DNA of 63,402 bases from contig JAFYWF010000024.1 of NCBI GenBank assembly GCA_017558145.1, positions 1 through 63,402 of the forward strand, read 5' to 3'. The position numbers and the translations under genes were made by a program. Below, piece by piece: positions 50,752 through 60,686 of this stretch. The notes beneath the pieces were generated by a model. That model made no database searches. It worked only from the letters and a program-made list of their open reading frames with translations, and was not told where the DNA came from. The stretch's first letter is position 1. Each line of letters starts with the position of its first letter. This DNA comes from Lachnospiraceae bacterium. GTDB lineage: Bacteria; Bacillota; Clostridia; Lachnospirales; Lachnospiraceae.

Positions 50752-50782
50752 AAAAAGCTGTCCAAATCTTGGACAGCTTTTT
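50752..50782. terminator. terminator of fba
   Basis: AAAAAGCTGTCCAA pairs with TTGGACAGCTTTTT around a three-base loop; T-runs both ways, 18 bp after the fba stop. Confidence 0.9.
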
Positions 50783-50800
50783 CTATGTTATATCGCTTTT

Positions 50801-51664
50801 TTATGCTTTTCCTACAGAACCAAAAATTTCCATTTTTTCTTTTACTGTAGCTTTGATAGCTTCTGTACCAGGAGCTAATAATTTACGTGGATCAAACCCT
50901 TTACCCTGCTGATCTTTTCCAGCTTCGATGTATTCACGTGTAGCTGCTGCAAAAGCTAACTGACATTCTGTGTTTACATTGATTTTAGCAACACCTAAGG
51001 AGATTGCTTTCTGAATCATTTCTGTTGGGATACCTGTACCACCATGAAGTACTAATGGCATATCTCCTGTTAACTGCTGAATAGCATCTAATGTTTCAAA
51101 AGATAAGCCTGCCCAGTTTTCTGGATATTTACCATGAATGTTACCAATACCTGCTGCTAAGAAGTCAATTCCTAAATCAGCAACTGCTTTACATTCGTTT
51201 GGATCTGCACATTCACCTGCACCTACAACTCCGTCTTCTTCACCACCGATAGAACCAACTTCTGCTTCTACGGAAACTCCTTTAGCGTGAGCTGCTGCTA
51301 CGATTTCTTTTGTTTTTTCAACGTTTTCTTCGATAGAGAAGTGAGAACCGTCGAACATTACAGAAGAGAATCCTGCTTCGATACATTTGTAGCAGTGATC
51401 GTATGAACCGTGGTCTAAGTGAAGAGCTACAGGAACTGTGATTCCTAATTCTTCGATCATACCATTTACCATACCAACGATAGTTTTGTAACCTGTCATG
51501 TATTTACCAGCACCTTCGGATACACCTAAGATAACTGGAGAGTTGCATTCCTGAGCTGTTAAAAGGATTGCTTTTGTCCATTCAAGGTTGTTGATGTTAA
51601 ACTGTCCAACTGCATAGTGGCCAGCTTTTGCTTTGTCAAGCATTTCTTTAGCTGATACTAACAT
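50801..51664 (-). CDS. fba: class II fructose-bisphosphate aldolase
   Basis: Zinc-dependent aldolase splitting fructose 1,6-bisphosphate in glycolysis. 287 residues from ATG 51664, eight bases after GGAGG. Zinc and active-site segments: VALHLDHGSYDHC (catalytic Asp, zinc His), EAEVGSIGGEEDGV, GNIHGKYP (zinc His), LVLHGGTGIP (zinc His) and KINVNTE. A tagatose-bisphosphate aldolase has the same fold, but there are no tagatose genes nearby. Single gene ended at 50752-50782. Confidence 0.95.
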   Translation of the reverse strand: MLVSAKEMLDKAKAGHYAVGQFNINNLEWTKAILLTAQECNSPVILGVSEGAGKYMTGYKTIVGMVNGMIEELGITVPVALHLDHGSYDHCYKCIEAGFSSVMFDGSHFSIEENVEKTKEIVAAAHAKGVSVEAEVGSIGGEEDGVVGAGECADPNECKAVADLGIDFLAAGIGNIHGKYPENWAGLSFETLDAIQQLTGDMPLVLHGGTGIPTEMIQKAISLGVAKINVNTECQLAFAAATREYIEAGKDQQGKGFDPRKLLAPGTEAIKATVKEKMEIFGSVGKA

Positions 51665-51705
51665 TTTAATTTCCTCCATTTATTTAAAATAAATTTTTGT
51701 TCACG

Positions 51706-51719
51706 AGTAGTATAACTCA
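51706..51719 (-). promoter_or_regulatory. putative fba -10 region within an inverted repeat
   Basis: On the minus strand a -10 TATACT (51710-51715) lies inside GAGTTATACTACTC, an inverted repeat. The -35 (TTTCTT, 17 bp upstream) is weak. Confidence 0.35.
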
Positions 51720-51747
51720 TTCTTTTTAAAAAAGAAACACCTAAATT

Positions 51748-52005
51748 TTACGCTTCTTGCCCGCTAATGTATTTTTCAATGCCTTCAATAGCAGCTTCTT
51801 CATCGCTACCATTGGCTTCCACGGTTAATTTTTCTCCTGCTTTTAAAGCTAACGTCATCATTCCCATGATACTTTTGGCATTCACTTTTTTTCCGTCTGC
51901 TTCCAAATAGATTGAACTTTCGTACTGACTAGCTACCTGTACTAAGACAGCAATCGGTCTAGCTTCTAGTCCACCAGCTAACTGTACAACCATTTCCTTT
52001 CTCAT
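51748..52005 (-). CDS. crh: HPr-like protein lacking the phosphotransfer His (Crh-like)
   Basis: 85 residues with the HPr fold. At the position of HPr His15 the sequence reads GGLEARPIAV, so residue 14 is Glu: the protein cannot take phosphate from enzyme I. The regulatory serine is kept (NAKSIMGMM, Ser45). That is the pattern of Crh, which HPr kinase phosphorylates on Ser46 to act with CcpA in carbon catabolite repression. It follows whiA and rapZ, as crh does in Bacillus, and hprK is 3 kb upstream. ATG after AGGAGG. Confidence 0.88.
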   Translation of the reverse strand: MRKEMVVQLAGGLEARPIAVLVQVASQYESSIYLEADGKKVNAKSIMGMMTLALKAGEKLTVEANGSDEEAAIEGIEKYISGQEA

Positions 52006-52024
52006 AATGACTCCTCCTTAAAAC

Positions 52025-52969
52025 TCATCCTCTATTTAAATCCGCAATTTCACACAATTTTCGCAGTCTATGATTCACTCCTGATTTCCCTACAGGAGGA
52101 TCCAAATACTGCCCTAATTCTTTCAATGCCGCTTCCGGATGTTCCAATCTTACCATTGCCATTTCTCTTAAGGTGTCAGGTAATTTAGAAAAACCGATAT
52201 AATCACGGATAAAAATGATGTCCTCAATCTGTTTTGTCGCTGCATTTACTGTTTTTGCAATATTTGCAGTTTCACAATTCACTTTTCGATTAATGGTATT
52301 TCGCATTTCTTTCACAATTCTCAAGTTTTCCAAGTTCATAAGAGCCACTCTGGCTTTTGTAATCCCTAGAAAATCTACAATATGAGAACCTTCTTTTAAA
52401 TATACCACAAAATATTTTTTTCTCTCTACTATTTTTGCATCAAGGTCAAACAACTTTAATATCTCTTTTAGCTGTTGTGCCTGATTTTTATGACTACATA
52501 CCAATTCTAAATGGTATCCTTTATTAGGATCACTCATAGAACCAATACACAAAAATGCTCCCCTGGTAAATCCTCTTCTGCAACAATATTGCTCTATTAT
52601 GACTGGATTTACGCCGTCTCTCAAATCATGAAAAACACCCTCATCATCCAATAGTTTTATTGCTCGAAAAATTTGAAAAAGATCTTCTTCTTTCTCCAAG
52701 ACTATAGTATATACCGAATTTTTATGATTTTGCAGGCATTCCTGCTCCAACTCTAATGTCTCTATATTAAATGCTTTATTTAGTATTGTAAAGCATTTTC
52801 TAAGAACCAAAGGATTTTCTGTCGTTATTTGTAACTGCAATTGCCCATCATTTCCTCTAACCAAGTGTCCTTGATAATGTATAATTGCTGACAATTCTGC
52901 AATCTGACAGTGTTTATTGCTACTGATGTACTTTGCTAATTCTTCTTTTACTTCCGCGGAAAAGGACAT
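52025..52969 (-). CDS. whiA: DNA-binding protein WhiA
   Basis: Sporulation/cell-division regulator. 314 residues: N-terminal LAGLIDADG-like domain (SFSAEVKEELAKY, RRGFTRGAFLCIGSMSDP, GYHLELVCSHKNQAQQL) and C-terminal helix-turn-helix (LREMAMVRLEHPEAALKELG, then VGKSGVNHRLRKL). Between rapZ and crh. Confidence 0.96.
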   Translation of the reverse strand: MSFSAEVKEELAKYISSNKHCQIAELSAIIHYQGHLVRGNDGQLQLQITTENPLVLRKCFTILNKAFNIETLELEQECLQNHKNSVYTIVLEKEEDLFQIFRAIKLLDDEGVFHDLRDGVNPVIIEQYCCRRGFTRGAFLCIGSMSDPNKGYHLELVCSHKNQAQQLKEILKLFDLDAKIVERKKYFVVYLKEGSHIVDFLGITKARVALMNLENLRIVKEMRNTINRKVNCETANIAKTVNAATKQIEDIIFIRDYIGFSKLPDTLREMAMVRLEHPEAALKELGQYLDPPVGKSGVNHRLRKLCEIADLNRG

Positions 52970-52986
52970 TCCTTCAATCCTTTCTA

Positions 52987-53847
52987 CTATTTAATATCTC
53001 TATGACTAATGCTGAGTCCGTAATTCCCTTTATCCTTCAGCTCCTGATATAGGAAATTGGCTAAAGTTACACTTCTATGTTGACCACCGGTGCAACCGAT
53101 AGCTACTACAAGTTGATATTTCCCTTCCTTTATATATCCTGGCAGCAAAAATCCCAACATATCTCTCAATTTTTCCAAAAATTGTCTCGCTTCCGGGAAG
53201 CTCATAACATAATCTTGAACAGCTTTTTCGTTACCTGTAATGTGTTTTAATTCATCAATATAAAATGGATTCGGTAAAAATCTCACATCAAATACTAAAT
53301 CCGCATCAGAAGGAATTCCATGCTTAAAACCAAAGGAAACTATATTTACCATTAACGAATTATATTCTTCATTACGGACAAAAATGCTCTCCAACTCTTC
53401 CTTTAATTCCCTAGTCAAAATTTTAGACGTATCAATTACATAATCTGCTTTTTTCTTGATACTAGATAAAATTTCCTTTTCCTTTTTTATTCCATCTTCA
53501 ATTCTTGGATTATTTTCTGTAGATAATGGATGAATTCTCCTGGTTTCTTTATATCTTTTTAAGAGTGTTTTATCGTTTGCATCCATAAAAAGTATTTCAA
53601 AAACATAACCATCTTCCTTTAATTGATCCAATACCTTCTCTGCTTGTGCAAAATCTTGATCACTTCTTACATCTAATCCTAAAGCCACTTTTTCCAATTC
53701 TGTATTTGGAGTAACCACTAATTCTGCAAACTTTTCAATCAAAAGAACCGGCAAATTATCTACACAATAATATCCCATATCTTCTAACATTTTCATGGAC
53801 GTACTTTTTCCGCCACCGCTCATACCGGTAACTACAACAAATCTCAT
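52987..53847 (-). CDS. rapZ: RNase adapter / nucleotide-binding protein RapZ (YvcJ)
   Basis: 286 residues. N-terminal P-loop VTGMSGGGKSTSMKMLEDMG; C-terminal domain with FGFKHGIPSDADLVFDVRFL, AIGCTGGQHRSVTLA and HRDIK at the end. In Bacillus YvcJ hydrolyses GTP and affects competence; in E. coli RapZ controls GlmS. Located between murB and whiA. The yvcK gene normally found between rapZ and whiA is absent here. Confidence 0.96.
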   Translation of the reverse strand: MRFVVVTGMSGGGKSTSMKMLEDMGYYCVDNLPVLLIEKFAELVVTPNTELEKVALGLDVRSDQDFAQAEKVLDQLKEDGYVFEILFMDANDKTLLKRYKETRRIHPLSTENNPRIEDGIKKEKEILSSIKKKADYVIDTSKILTRELKEELESIFVRNEEYNSLMVNIVSFGFKHGIPSDADLVFDVRFLPNPFYIDELKHITGNEKAVQDYVMSFPEARQFLEKLRDMLGFLLPGYIKEGKYQLVVAIGCTGGQHRSVTLANFLYQELKDKGNYGLSISHRDIK

Positions 53848-53868
53848 CTGTATCTCCCCAACATTTCC

Positions 53869-54777
53869 TTATTTTCCTAACCAAATCACTTCCGGTTCCA
53901 ATGTAATATTAAACTGCTCTTTTACTTTTTTCGTTACATCTTCCATTAATGTACGAATCTCTGTCGCAGTTGCATTTCCCAAATTAATAACAAAACCACA
54001 ATGTTTTTCTGCCACTTGTGCATCTCCAACACGATAACCTCTTAACCCGGCATCCATAATTAGCTTTCCTGCAAAATGTCCCTCCGGACGCTTAAAAGTA
54101 CTTCCTGCACTAGGATACTCTAATGGTTGTTTTTCTATTCTCGATTTAGTATATTCCTCCATTTTTGCAAGAATTTCTTTCCGTATTCCTTTTTGTAATT
54201 CCATAAAAACTTCTAATATGATATAGGGCTTCGTTTTAAACACACTTGTTCTATATCCTAGTAACAAATCTTCTTTTTCCAAAAAAATCTCATTTCCATT
54301 TTCATCCATGGCAAGAACCTTGGTTATTACTTGACTTAATTCTCCACCATATGCACCGGCATTCATTACCACTCCACCTCCAAGGCTTCCGGGAATTCCA
54401 GCTGCAAATTCTAAACCGGTTAACTCATTTTCCAAAGCCATTCTGGCAACCTTTCCTAAAAACGCGGCTGCTCCTGCTTTTATTTTATAATCTTCTACTT
54501 CTATTTCTGTAAATTCCTCACCTAAATAAAGAATGACACCATCATAACCTTCATCTGATACTAATAAATTACTCCCGTTACCTAATACAAAATATGGAAG
54601 ATTATAATTTTTTAATGATAAAATTATTTTTCTCAATATCTCTCTAGAACGAATTGTCAAAAATATTTTTGCAGGGCCTCCTACACGAAAGGACGTATGT
54701 TTTTGCATCATTTCATTCATTTTTATATCTTCATGATTTACATAATCTTCTATTTCTTTCAAAAAGTTAATATACAT
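53869..54777 (-). CDS. murB: UDP-N-acetylenolpyruvoylglucosamine reductase
   Basis: FAD enzyme making UDP-MurNAc, the substrate of MurC (also in the window). 302 residues. KHTSFRVGGPAKIF, YFVLGNGSNLLVSDEGYDG, GIPGSLGGGVVMNAGAYGGE, RTSVFKT and YPSAGSTFKRPEGHFAGKLI with the catalytic Ser/Glu region. Shorter type without the E. coli-type C-terminal extension. Starts the murB-rapZ-whiA-crh group, which is spaced by about 20 bp. Confidence 0.96.
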   Translation of the reverse strand: MYINFLKEIEDYVNHEDIKMNEMMQKHTSFRVGGPAKIFLTIRSREILRKIILSLKNYNLPYFVLGNGSNLLVSDEGYDGVILYLGEEFTEIEVEDYKIKAGAAAFLGKVARMALENELTGLEFAAGIPGSLGGGVVMNAGAYGGELSQVITKVLAMDENGNEIFLEKEDLLLGYRTSVFKTKPYIILEVFMELQKGIRKEILAKMEEYTKSRIEKQPLEYPSAGSTFKRPEGHFAGKLIMDAGLRGYRVGDAQVAEKHCGFVINLGNATATEIRTLMEDVTKKVKEQFNITLEPEVIWLGK

Positions 54778-54848
54778 ACCATGCTCCTATTTAAACCAAA
54801 TACAACCTATTAAATCCATATTTAATTTTATTATATACTATAAAACAA

Positions 54849-54920
54849 AAATAAGGAGTTGTTACAAAGATATGTTTCAAATATAAAATTTGCAACAAAC
54901 ATATTTTGTAACAGCCCCTC
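54849..54920 (-). terminator. long terminator after hprK
   Basis: A long imperfect stem (GGGGCTGTTACAAA and ATATGTTT with their complements) and a loop of about 15 bases, followed by TTATTTTTG on the minus strand. It separates hprK from murB. A TATAAT just after it (54830-54835) may start the murB group. Confidence 0.7.
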
Positions 54921-54928
54921 ATTATTAT

Positions 54929-55873
54929 TTATTCATCATCATCCTGATTTCTTCCTTTCGTTAAAGAATTCTGGACACGTGCATATAATTCTTGTGCTGC
55001 ATTGTAACCCATTTTTTTCTGACGATGATTTACTGCCGCTGATTCACAAATAATAGCAAGATTTCGTCCCGGACGAATCGGAATATTATGGCAGATTACC
55101 TTATTTCCAAGATATTCTGTATATTCTTCCTGTAATCCTAAACGATCATATTCTTTATCTTTATCCCAATCTTCCAAATGAATTACCAAATCAATACTCT
55201 GGGTTTCTTTTACACTAGATACACCGAAAAGCATTTTAACATCAATAATTCCAATACCTCTTAGTTCAATGAAATGTTTGGTAATATCCGGTGCTGTACC
55301 GATTAATGTTTCTTCGCTTACTTTACGAATTTCTACTACGTCATCGGTTACCAATCGATGTCCTCTTTTAATCAATTCCAAAGCTGCTTCTGATTTACCA
55401 ATTCCACTTTCACCGGTAATTAAAACACCTTCACCATATACATCTACCAATACTCCATGAACAGAAATACACGGTGCTAACTGAACATTCATCCAACGAA
55501 TAATTTCTGCCGTAAAAGCGGATGTTGCTTTTTTTGTCATGAGAATTGGGATATTTTTCTCTATTGCTTTTGCTAAAAAAACTTCATCAGGATGCAATTC
55601 TCTGCAAAAAACAATACATGGAATCGGACAAGAAAGAAGCTGTTCATATACTTCGTTTTTTCTGTCTAACGATAATCCTTGCATATACGTATATTCTACA
55701 AATCCAATAATCTGAAGTCTGGTTGCCTCATAATGTTCAAAATAACCTGCTAACTGTAAAGCCGGTCTGTTAATATCAGGCTGTGTAATCTTAATTCCTT
55801 TTACAGAAACTTCCGGTGTCAGATTCTCTAATTGCATTTTTTTTATGATTTTCGTTAAACTAATGGCCGCCAT
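54929..55873 (-). CDS. hprK: HPr kinase/phosphorylase
   Basis: Phosphorylates HPr and Crh on Ser46 when glycolytic intermediates are abundant, and reverses it. 314 residues from ATG 55873, eight bases after GGGAG. Walker A VLITGESGIGKSEAALELI, catalytic HGVLVD and the HprK signature LRGIGIIDVKMLFG. N-terminal domain of about 130 residues. 29 bp after uvrC, so likely one transcript. A Crh-like partner is encoded at 51748-52005. Confidence 0.97.
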   Translation of the reverse strand: MAAISLTKIIKKMQLENLTPEVSVKGIKITQPDINRPALQLAGYFEHYEATRLQIIGFVEYTYMQGLSLDRKNEVYEQLLSCPIPCIVFCRELHPDEVFLAKAIEKNIPILMTKKATSAFTAEIIRWMNVQLAPCISVHGVLVDVYGEGVLITGESGIGKSEAALELIKRGHRLVTDDVVEIRKVSEETLIGTAPDITKHFIELRGIGIIDVKMLFGVSSVKETQSIDLVIHLEDWDKDKEYDRLGLQEEYTEYLGNKVICHNIPIRPGRNLAIICESAAVNHRQKKMGYNAAQELYARVQNSLTKGRNQDDDE

Positions 55874-55902
55874 ATCAAAAACTCCCATCCTTACTATTTC
55901 TT

Positions 55903-57786
55903 CTATATTACCACAGAACCATGGAAAAAAGAATAGATTTCTTCTGCAATATTATGGGGAATGTTGGGTATAGCCTCTAGTTCCTCCACCGTAGCATCCT
56001 TAATATCTCCTATATTGTCAAAAGCTTTCATAAGTGCTTTTCTTCTTGCAGGACCAATTCCGGGTATATCATCCAGCACGGAATGTACCTGTTCTTTACT
56101 TCTCAAGCTTCTATGATACTCTATCGCAAATCGATGGGCTTCATCCTGAATTCTTGTAATCAATTTGAAACCTTCTGAATGCTTATCAATCAATATTTCT
56201 TCTTTATTGTAGTATAATCCTCTTGTTCTATGATTATCATCTTTTACCATACCACATACCGGAATTTGTATTTTTAATTCCGCCAGAACCTGTAAAGCAA
56301 TATTTACTTGTCCTTTTCCTCCATCCATTAAAATCAAATCCGGGAATTTGGTAAAGCTTCCATACTTCATTTCCAAATTCTTTTCCTTTAATTCTTTATA
56401 TTCTTCCAGGCCATGTACAAAACGCCTTGTAAGAATCTCCTTCATACATCCATAATCATCAGGACCTGAAACAGATTTAATCTTAAACTTTCGATAATCA
56501 CTTTTTTTAGGCTTTCCCTTCTCGTATACTACCATGGATCCAACATTTTCAAATCCATTAATATTAGAAATATCAAAAGCTTCCATTCGAACAATTTTTT
56601 CTATGTTCAATAGATTTGCAATTTCCTTCACTGCACCAATGGTTCTGCCTTCTTCTCGTTTCATTCGTTCTTTATCTTGTCTAAGAACCATCGCTGCATT
56701 TCTAACAGCTAAATCTACTAACTTTTCTTTACTTCCTTTTTTAGGAAAATGAAATCTTACTTTGCTTCCTCTTTTTTCACATAGCCACTGAGAAATGATG
56801 TCCAAATCTTCTATTTCTTCCTGTAATAATAATTCTTTAGGAATAAATGGTGTTCCCGCATAAAATTGTTTAACAAAACTTGCCAATATTGTCGATTTGG
56901 ATTCTCCTGACACATTCGTCATGTAAAAATGTTCTCTACCAATCAGCTTACCATTACGTACAAAAAATATCTGTACAACTACATCCTGATCTTCTTCAGC
57001 TAATGCGATTACATCTCTGTCTTCACCCTCTGAATCCGTTATTTTTTGTTTTTGAGCCACTTGCTTCACACTATTTAACAAATCTCGGTATGTGACTGCC
57101 TCTTCGAACTCCAAATTTTCAGATGCTTGCTCCATTTTCATTTGCAATTCTTTTAATATTTTTCCATAGTTTCCATTTAAAAATTCTAAAGCTTGTTCAA
57201 CCTGATTTCTATATTCCTCAGGACTAACCCAATTTTGACAAGGTGCCTTACATTGGTGGATATGATAATTTAAACAGGGCCTTTCTTTTCCTATATCCTT
57301 AGGCAATTTTCGATTACATGTCCGTAATTTATACAATTTATTTATAAGCTCAATAGTATCTTTTACAGCTCCAGCACTTGTATATGGTCCAAAATATTTT
57401 GACTTATCTTTTTTCATCTCTCGAGAAAACAAAATCCTTGGATACTCATCTGAAACAGTCACTTTTATATATGGATAGGTTTTATCATCTTTCAGCATAG
57501 TATTGTATTTTGGCCTATGTTCTTTAATTAAATTATTTTCCAATACTAATGCTTCTAGTTCTGAATCCGTTACAATATATTCAAATCGTTCCACAAGACT
57601 AACCATTTTCGCAATCTTAGGACTATGATTGGCACTTTCTCGAAAATAAGATCGAACACGATTTTTTAAAATAATCGCCTTACCTACATAGATAATGGAA
57701 TCATTTATATCATGCATAATATACACTCCCGGCTTGTCCGGTAGTTTTTTTAACTCTTCTCGAATATTAAATTTATCCTGTTCCAT
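55903..57786 (-). CDS. uvrC: excinuclease ABC subunit C
   Basis: Makes the two incisions in nucleotide excision repair. 627 residues from ATG 57786, five bases after AGGGAG; the frame extends 30 codons upstream through the ftsH terminator, which is not coding. N-terminal GIY-YIG domain ([17 protein letters not shown]), UvrB-binding segment ([19 protein letters not shown]), RNase H-like C-terminal nuclease ([27 protein letters not shown]) and a helix-hairpin-helix tail ([13 protein letters not shown]). Confidence 0.97.
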   Translation of the reverse strand: MEQDKFNIREELKKLPDKPGVYIMHDINDSIIYVGKAIILKNRVRSYFRESANHSPKIAKMVSLVERFEYIVTDSELEALVLENNLIKEHRPKYNTMLKDDKTYPYIKVTVSDEYPRILFSREMKKDKSKYFGPYTSAGAVKDTIELINKLYKLRTCNRKLPKDIGKERPCLNYHIHQCKAPCQNWVSPEEYRNQVEQALEFLNGNYGKILKELQMKMEQASENLEFEEAVTYRDLLNSVKQVAQKQKITDSEGEDRDVIALAEEDQDVVVQIFFVRNGKLIGREHFYMTNVSGESKSTILASFVKQFYAGTPFIPKELLLQEEIEDLDIISQWLCEKRGSKVRFHFPKKGSKEKLVDLAVRNAAMVLRQDKERMKREEGRTIGAVKEIANLLNIEKIVRMEAFDISNINGFENVGSMVVYEKGKPKKSDYRKFKIKSVSGPDDYGCMKEILTRRFVHGLEEYKELKEKNLEMKYGSFTKFPDLILMDGGKGQVNIALQVLAELKIQIPVCGMVKDDNHRTRGLYYNKEEILIDKHSEGFKLITRIQDEAHRFAIEYHRSLRSKEQVHSVLDDIPGIGPARRKALMKAFDNIGDIKDATVEELEAIPNIPHNIAEEIYSFFHGSVVI

Positions 57787-57798
57787 GTCACTCCCTAT

Positions 57799-57843
57799 AA
57801 AGTAGGAGGCTGTTGAGTTTGCATTCAACAGCCTCCTACTTTT
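57799..57843. terminator. terminator between ftsH and uvrC
   Basis: An 18-bp perfect stem (AAAGTAGGAGGCTGTTGA and its complement) with an eight-base loop; the T-run is better on the plus strand than on the minus strand, so read-through into uvrC is possible. Confidence 0.75.
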
Positions 57844-57850
57844 TAAATCG

Positions 57851-60145
57851 TTACTTCTTATTTTTCCATAAATCATCTAAAGAGGCATTACTATAATTTC
57901 CTCTGACTGCAGACTTAGGTTCTTCTACTTTTTCATCTTCATTAAGGTCCTCTTCATCAGAATCTGATTCGTCTGATTCTATTTCAACTACATCTTTCGC
58001 CAATTGAAAAAGTTCTTCAAAGGATTCTGTTGATACCTCTACATTATTGTCAACCACTATATCTATTTCTTGAGTTTCAACACTTTCAGTATTATCTACA
58101 ATAACCTCTGTTTCCTCTGAAACATTTACATCCATTTGCTCAACTGTTTGTACTTCCTCTCGGTCTACAGATTTAGAATCTTTCTCCTTCTCTTCTGGTT
58201 CTGGAAGTCCTTTGGCTTCACGGAAGATTTTCATAAATTCTTTTCCTGTAATGGTTTCTTTTTCAATCAAGAATTCAGCCAATTTATCCATTACATCACG
58301 ATTTTCCTGAAGAAGTGAAATTGCTTGCTGATAACTATCCTTTAACATATCTTTTACTTCTTCGTCTACCGCAGCTGCTGTCACATCACTACAATTTAAA
58401 GTTGCTGAACCATCTAAATATTTGTTCTGTATCGTTGCAAGTCCCATCAAACCAAAACGTTTACTCATACCATATTGAGTAATCATAGCTTTTGCAATAT
58501 CCGTTGCCTTTTCAATATCATTTGCAGCACCGGTAGTTACAGTATCAAATACAATTTCTTCTGCAGCACGACCACCTAAAATACTTACCAAACGATCTCG
58601 CAATTCTGCTTCTGTGTTTAAGTATTTCTCTTCTTCCGGTACATGCATTACATAACCTAAAGCTCCCATAGTACGTGGAACAATTGTAATCTTTTGAACC
58701 GGTTCTGAATTTTTCTGCAATGCACTAATTAACGCATGCCCTACTTCATGATAAGAAACAATTTTTCTTTCTTCTTTACTCATGATACGGTCTTTTTTCT
58801 CTTTACCAACAAGAACTTGCTCTACTGCATCAAATAAGTCTTTCTGTGATACATACTCACGTCCTTCTTTTACAGCATTAATAGCTGCTTCATTAATCAT
58901 ATTAGCAAGGTCAGATCCTACCGCACCACTGGTTGCAAGAGCAATCGCATCAAAGTCAACTGTTTCGTCCATTTTAACATCTTTAGCATGTACTTTTAAA
59001 ATTTCCACACGTCCCTTTAAGTCCGGTTTGTCTACAATAATTCTTCTGTCAAAACGGCCTGGTCTTAATAACGCCTTATCCAAAATTTCCGGACGATTGG
59101 TTGCTCCTAGAATTAAAATACCTTTTGAAGAATCAAAACCATCCATTTCCGATAATAGCTGATTTAACGTCTGTTCTCTTTCTTCATTACCACCACCGCT
59201 AAAACGAGAATCTCTACTTCTACCAATAGCATCTATTTCATCAATAAAAATAATACATGGTGCATTCTTTGTTGCTTCTTTAAATAAATCTCTTACTCTT
59301 GATGCACCCACACCCACATACAATTCAATAAAATCTGAACCTGTTAAAGAAAAAAATGGAACATGAGCTTCTCCTGCTACTGCTTTGGCAAGCAAAGTTT
59401 TTCCCGTTCCGGGAGGTCCCACTAATAAAGCTCCTTTTGGTAATTTCGCTCCTATTTTAGCATACTTCCCTGGATTATGAAGAAAATCCACAACTTCTTG
59501 CAAGGATTCTTTTGCTTCATCTTCTCCTGCAACATCTTTAAAAGTAACTCCCGTTTCTTTTTGGACGTATACTTTAGCGTTGCTTTTGCCAACACCCATA
59601 GGGCCACCGCCGCCGCCCATTCTTTTCATAATAAATCCAAAAACTATCCATACTAAAAGCAACGGTAATGCATAAGTCAGCAACATGTCTGTTAATAGAT
59701 TGCTACTCTCCGGAATTTCCGGCTCAATTTCTACTCCTGCTTCTAATAATCTTTGTGTTAAAGTATCATTACTTTCTGCTCTTCCTGTATAATAAGTAAA
59801 CTCATTATTTAATTGAATCAACATCAGAGTGATATTCTGCGTTTGCGATTCTTCCTTTTCTTTCGGATAAATGATTACTCTATCAGAAGCAATGAATACA
59901 CTTTCTACTTTCCCTTCTTCCAGCATAGTTACAAATTCATTGTAAGGAATTTCTTTACTGGTAGTGCCATCCATTGATTTCATAAAATAGCTCAATACTA
60001 CCAAGCTAATTAACATTGCCATCAAAAACACTAATAAATTTTGTTTTTTAGGTGATTTATTACCCTGTGAATTACCCTTTTTCTGATTTAAATTATTATT
60101 ATTTTTCTTTTGATTGTTGTCAAAACGATCGAAATTATCGTTCAT
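57851..60145 (-). CDS. ftsH: ATP-dependent zinc metalloprotease FtsH with extended acidic tail
   Basis: Membrane-bound AAA protease for quality control. 764 residues. An Asn/Lys-rich N-terminus (about 1-33), membrane helix (about 36-54), extracellular loop, second helix ([18 protein letters not shown]), AAA domain with [17 protein letters not shown] and SRH region, and peptidase with HEVGHAL. The last 115 residues, after KGLPEPEE, are strongly acidic and end in [13 protein letters not shown]; typical FtsH ends near residue 640. Strong start after GGAGG. Confidence 0.97.
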   Translation of the reverse strand: MNDNFDRFDNNQKKNNNNLNQKKGNSQGNKSPKKQNLLVFLMAMLISLVVLSYFMKSMDGTTSKEIPYNEFVTMLEEGKVESVFIASDRVIIYPKEKEESQTQNITLMLIQLNNEFTYYTGRAESNDTLTQRLLEAGVEIEPEIPESSNLLTDMLLTYALPLLLVWIVFGFIMKRMGGGGGPMGVGKSNAKVYVQKETGVTFKDVAGEDEAKESLQEVVDFLHNPGKYAKIGAKLPKGALLVGPPGTGKTLLAKAVAGEAHVPFFSLTGSDFIELYVGVGASRVRDLFKEATKNAPCIIFIDEIDAIGRSRDSRFSGGGNEEREQTLNQLLSEMDGFDSSKGILILGATNRPEILDKALLRPGRFDRRIIVDKPDLKGRVEILKVHAKDVKMDETVDFDAIALATSGAVGSDLANMINEAAINAVKEGREYVSQKDLFDAVEQVLVGKEKKDRIMSKEERKIVSYHEVGHALISALQKNSEPVQKITIVPRTMGALGYVMHVPEEEKYLNTEAELRDRLVSILGGRAAEEIVFDTVTTGAANDIEKATDIAKAMITQYGMSKRFGLMGLATIQNKYLDGSATLNCSDVTAAAVDEEVKDMLKDSYQQAISLLQENRDVMDKLAEFLIEKETITGKEFMKIFREAKGLPEPEEKEKDSKSVDREEVQTVEQMDVNVSEETEVIVDNTESVETQEIDIVVDNNVEVSTESFEELFQLAKDVVEIESDESDSDEEDLNEDEKVEEPKSAVRGNYSNASLDDLWKNKK

Positions 60146-60188
60146 TCTATTCCTCCAAGTTCCCTAATCTTAAAATATCACAAATTAC

Positions 60189-60217
60189 ATTATAATTACC
60201 CCTTTTCTTAAAAGCAA
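60189..60217 (-). promoter_or_regulatory. ftsH promoter
   Basis: On the minus strand: -35 TTGCTT (60212-60217), 17-bp spacer, -10 TATAAT (60189-60194). Leader of about 35 nt. Confidence 0.65.
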
Positions 60218-60269
60218 TACAAAATAGCATGTTTTTTATCTTACATTTCTTAAAGATTTATTAACAAAG

Positions 60270-60312
60270 AAAAGCACCTTAAATGTTATACCAAAAACAT
60301 TTAAGGTGCTTT
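60270..60312 (-). terminator. terminator of the DUF378 gene
   Basis: AAAGCACCTTAAATGT pairs with ACATTTAAGGTGCTTT around a ten-base loop, with T-runs both ways. Confidence 0.85.
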
Positions 60313-60322
60313 ATAACAATCA

Positions 60323-60526
60323 TTATTCTTCTGTTGTTTCTAATTGACCATAAAAAGTAATCAAATAAATACCTGCCAATCCTACCAGCGTATATACTAC
60401 TCTGGATAACCAGCTCATTTCTCCGAAAATAAAAGCTACTAAGTCAAAATTTAAAACTCCAATTAGTCCCCAATTTACTGCGCCTACAATGGCAATCGTC
60501 AATGCAATATAATTTAATAATTTCAT
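60323..60526 (-). CDS. DUF378 small membrane protein
   Basis: Function unknown. 67 residues from ATG 60526 after AGGAGAG; an earlier in-frame start would include a leader stem (TGCGA/TCGCA, 60543-60557). Two membrane helices with the DUF378 pattern NYIALTIAIVGAVNWGLIG and LSRVVYTLVGLAGIY. TATAAT at 60562-60567 may be its -10 box. Confidence 0.85.
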   Translation of the reverse strand: MKLLNYIALTIAIVGAVNWGLIGVLNFDLVAFIFGEMSWLSRVVYTLVGLAGIYLITFYGQLETTEE

Positions 60527-60620
60527 ATACTCTCCTATCCTGCGATTTCCTCGCAAAAATTATTATAGTAATATTATTCCTAATTTTTGAAATAATATGA
60601 GAAAAATATTTTTACTTCTA

Positions 60621-60649
60621 TTTACGAAGAAGATTTTTTATATTAAAAT
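60621..60649 (+). promoter_or_regulatory. putative promoter of the DUF1846 gene
   Basis: -35 TTTACG (60621-60626), 17-bp spacer, -10 TAAAAT (60644-60649). The leader has a stem ATGTTT/AAACAT before the GGAGG site. Confidence 0.45.
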
Positions 60650-60686
60650 AAAATGTATGTTTCTATAAACATATTATGGAGGTTAT

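Larger units (their letters stand above)
50424..50800. other. 377-bp gap between the cyclophilin gene and fba
   Basis: Contains a short stem TTATGA-TTA-TCATAA (50444-50458), a degenerate TTCG-containing palindrome (about 50468-50506), the cyclophilin terminator, an unexplained hairpin at 50707-50734 (ATGCCAGGTAAA with its complement) and the fba terminator. From 50550 to 50700 I see only AT-rich DNA with a small TGAAAAA/TTTTTCA stem and no gene. Confidence 0.6.

Noticed and set aside
57787..57876. N-terminal extension of uvrC by 30 codons
   Set aside because: It would translate through the ftsH/uvrC terminator stem; the ATG at 57786 has a good ribosome binding site and matches the family N-terminus.
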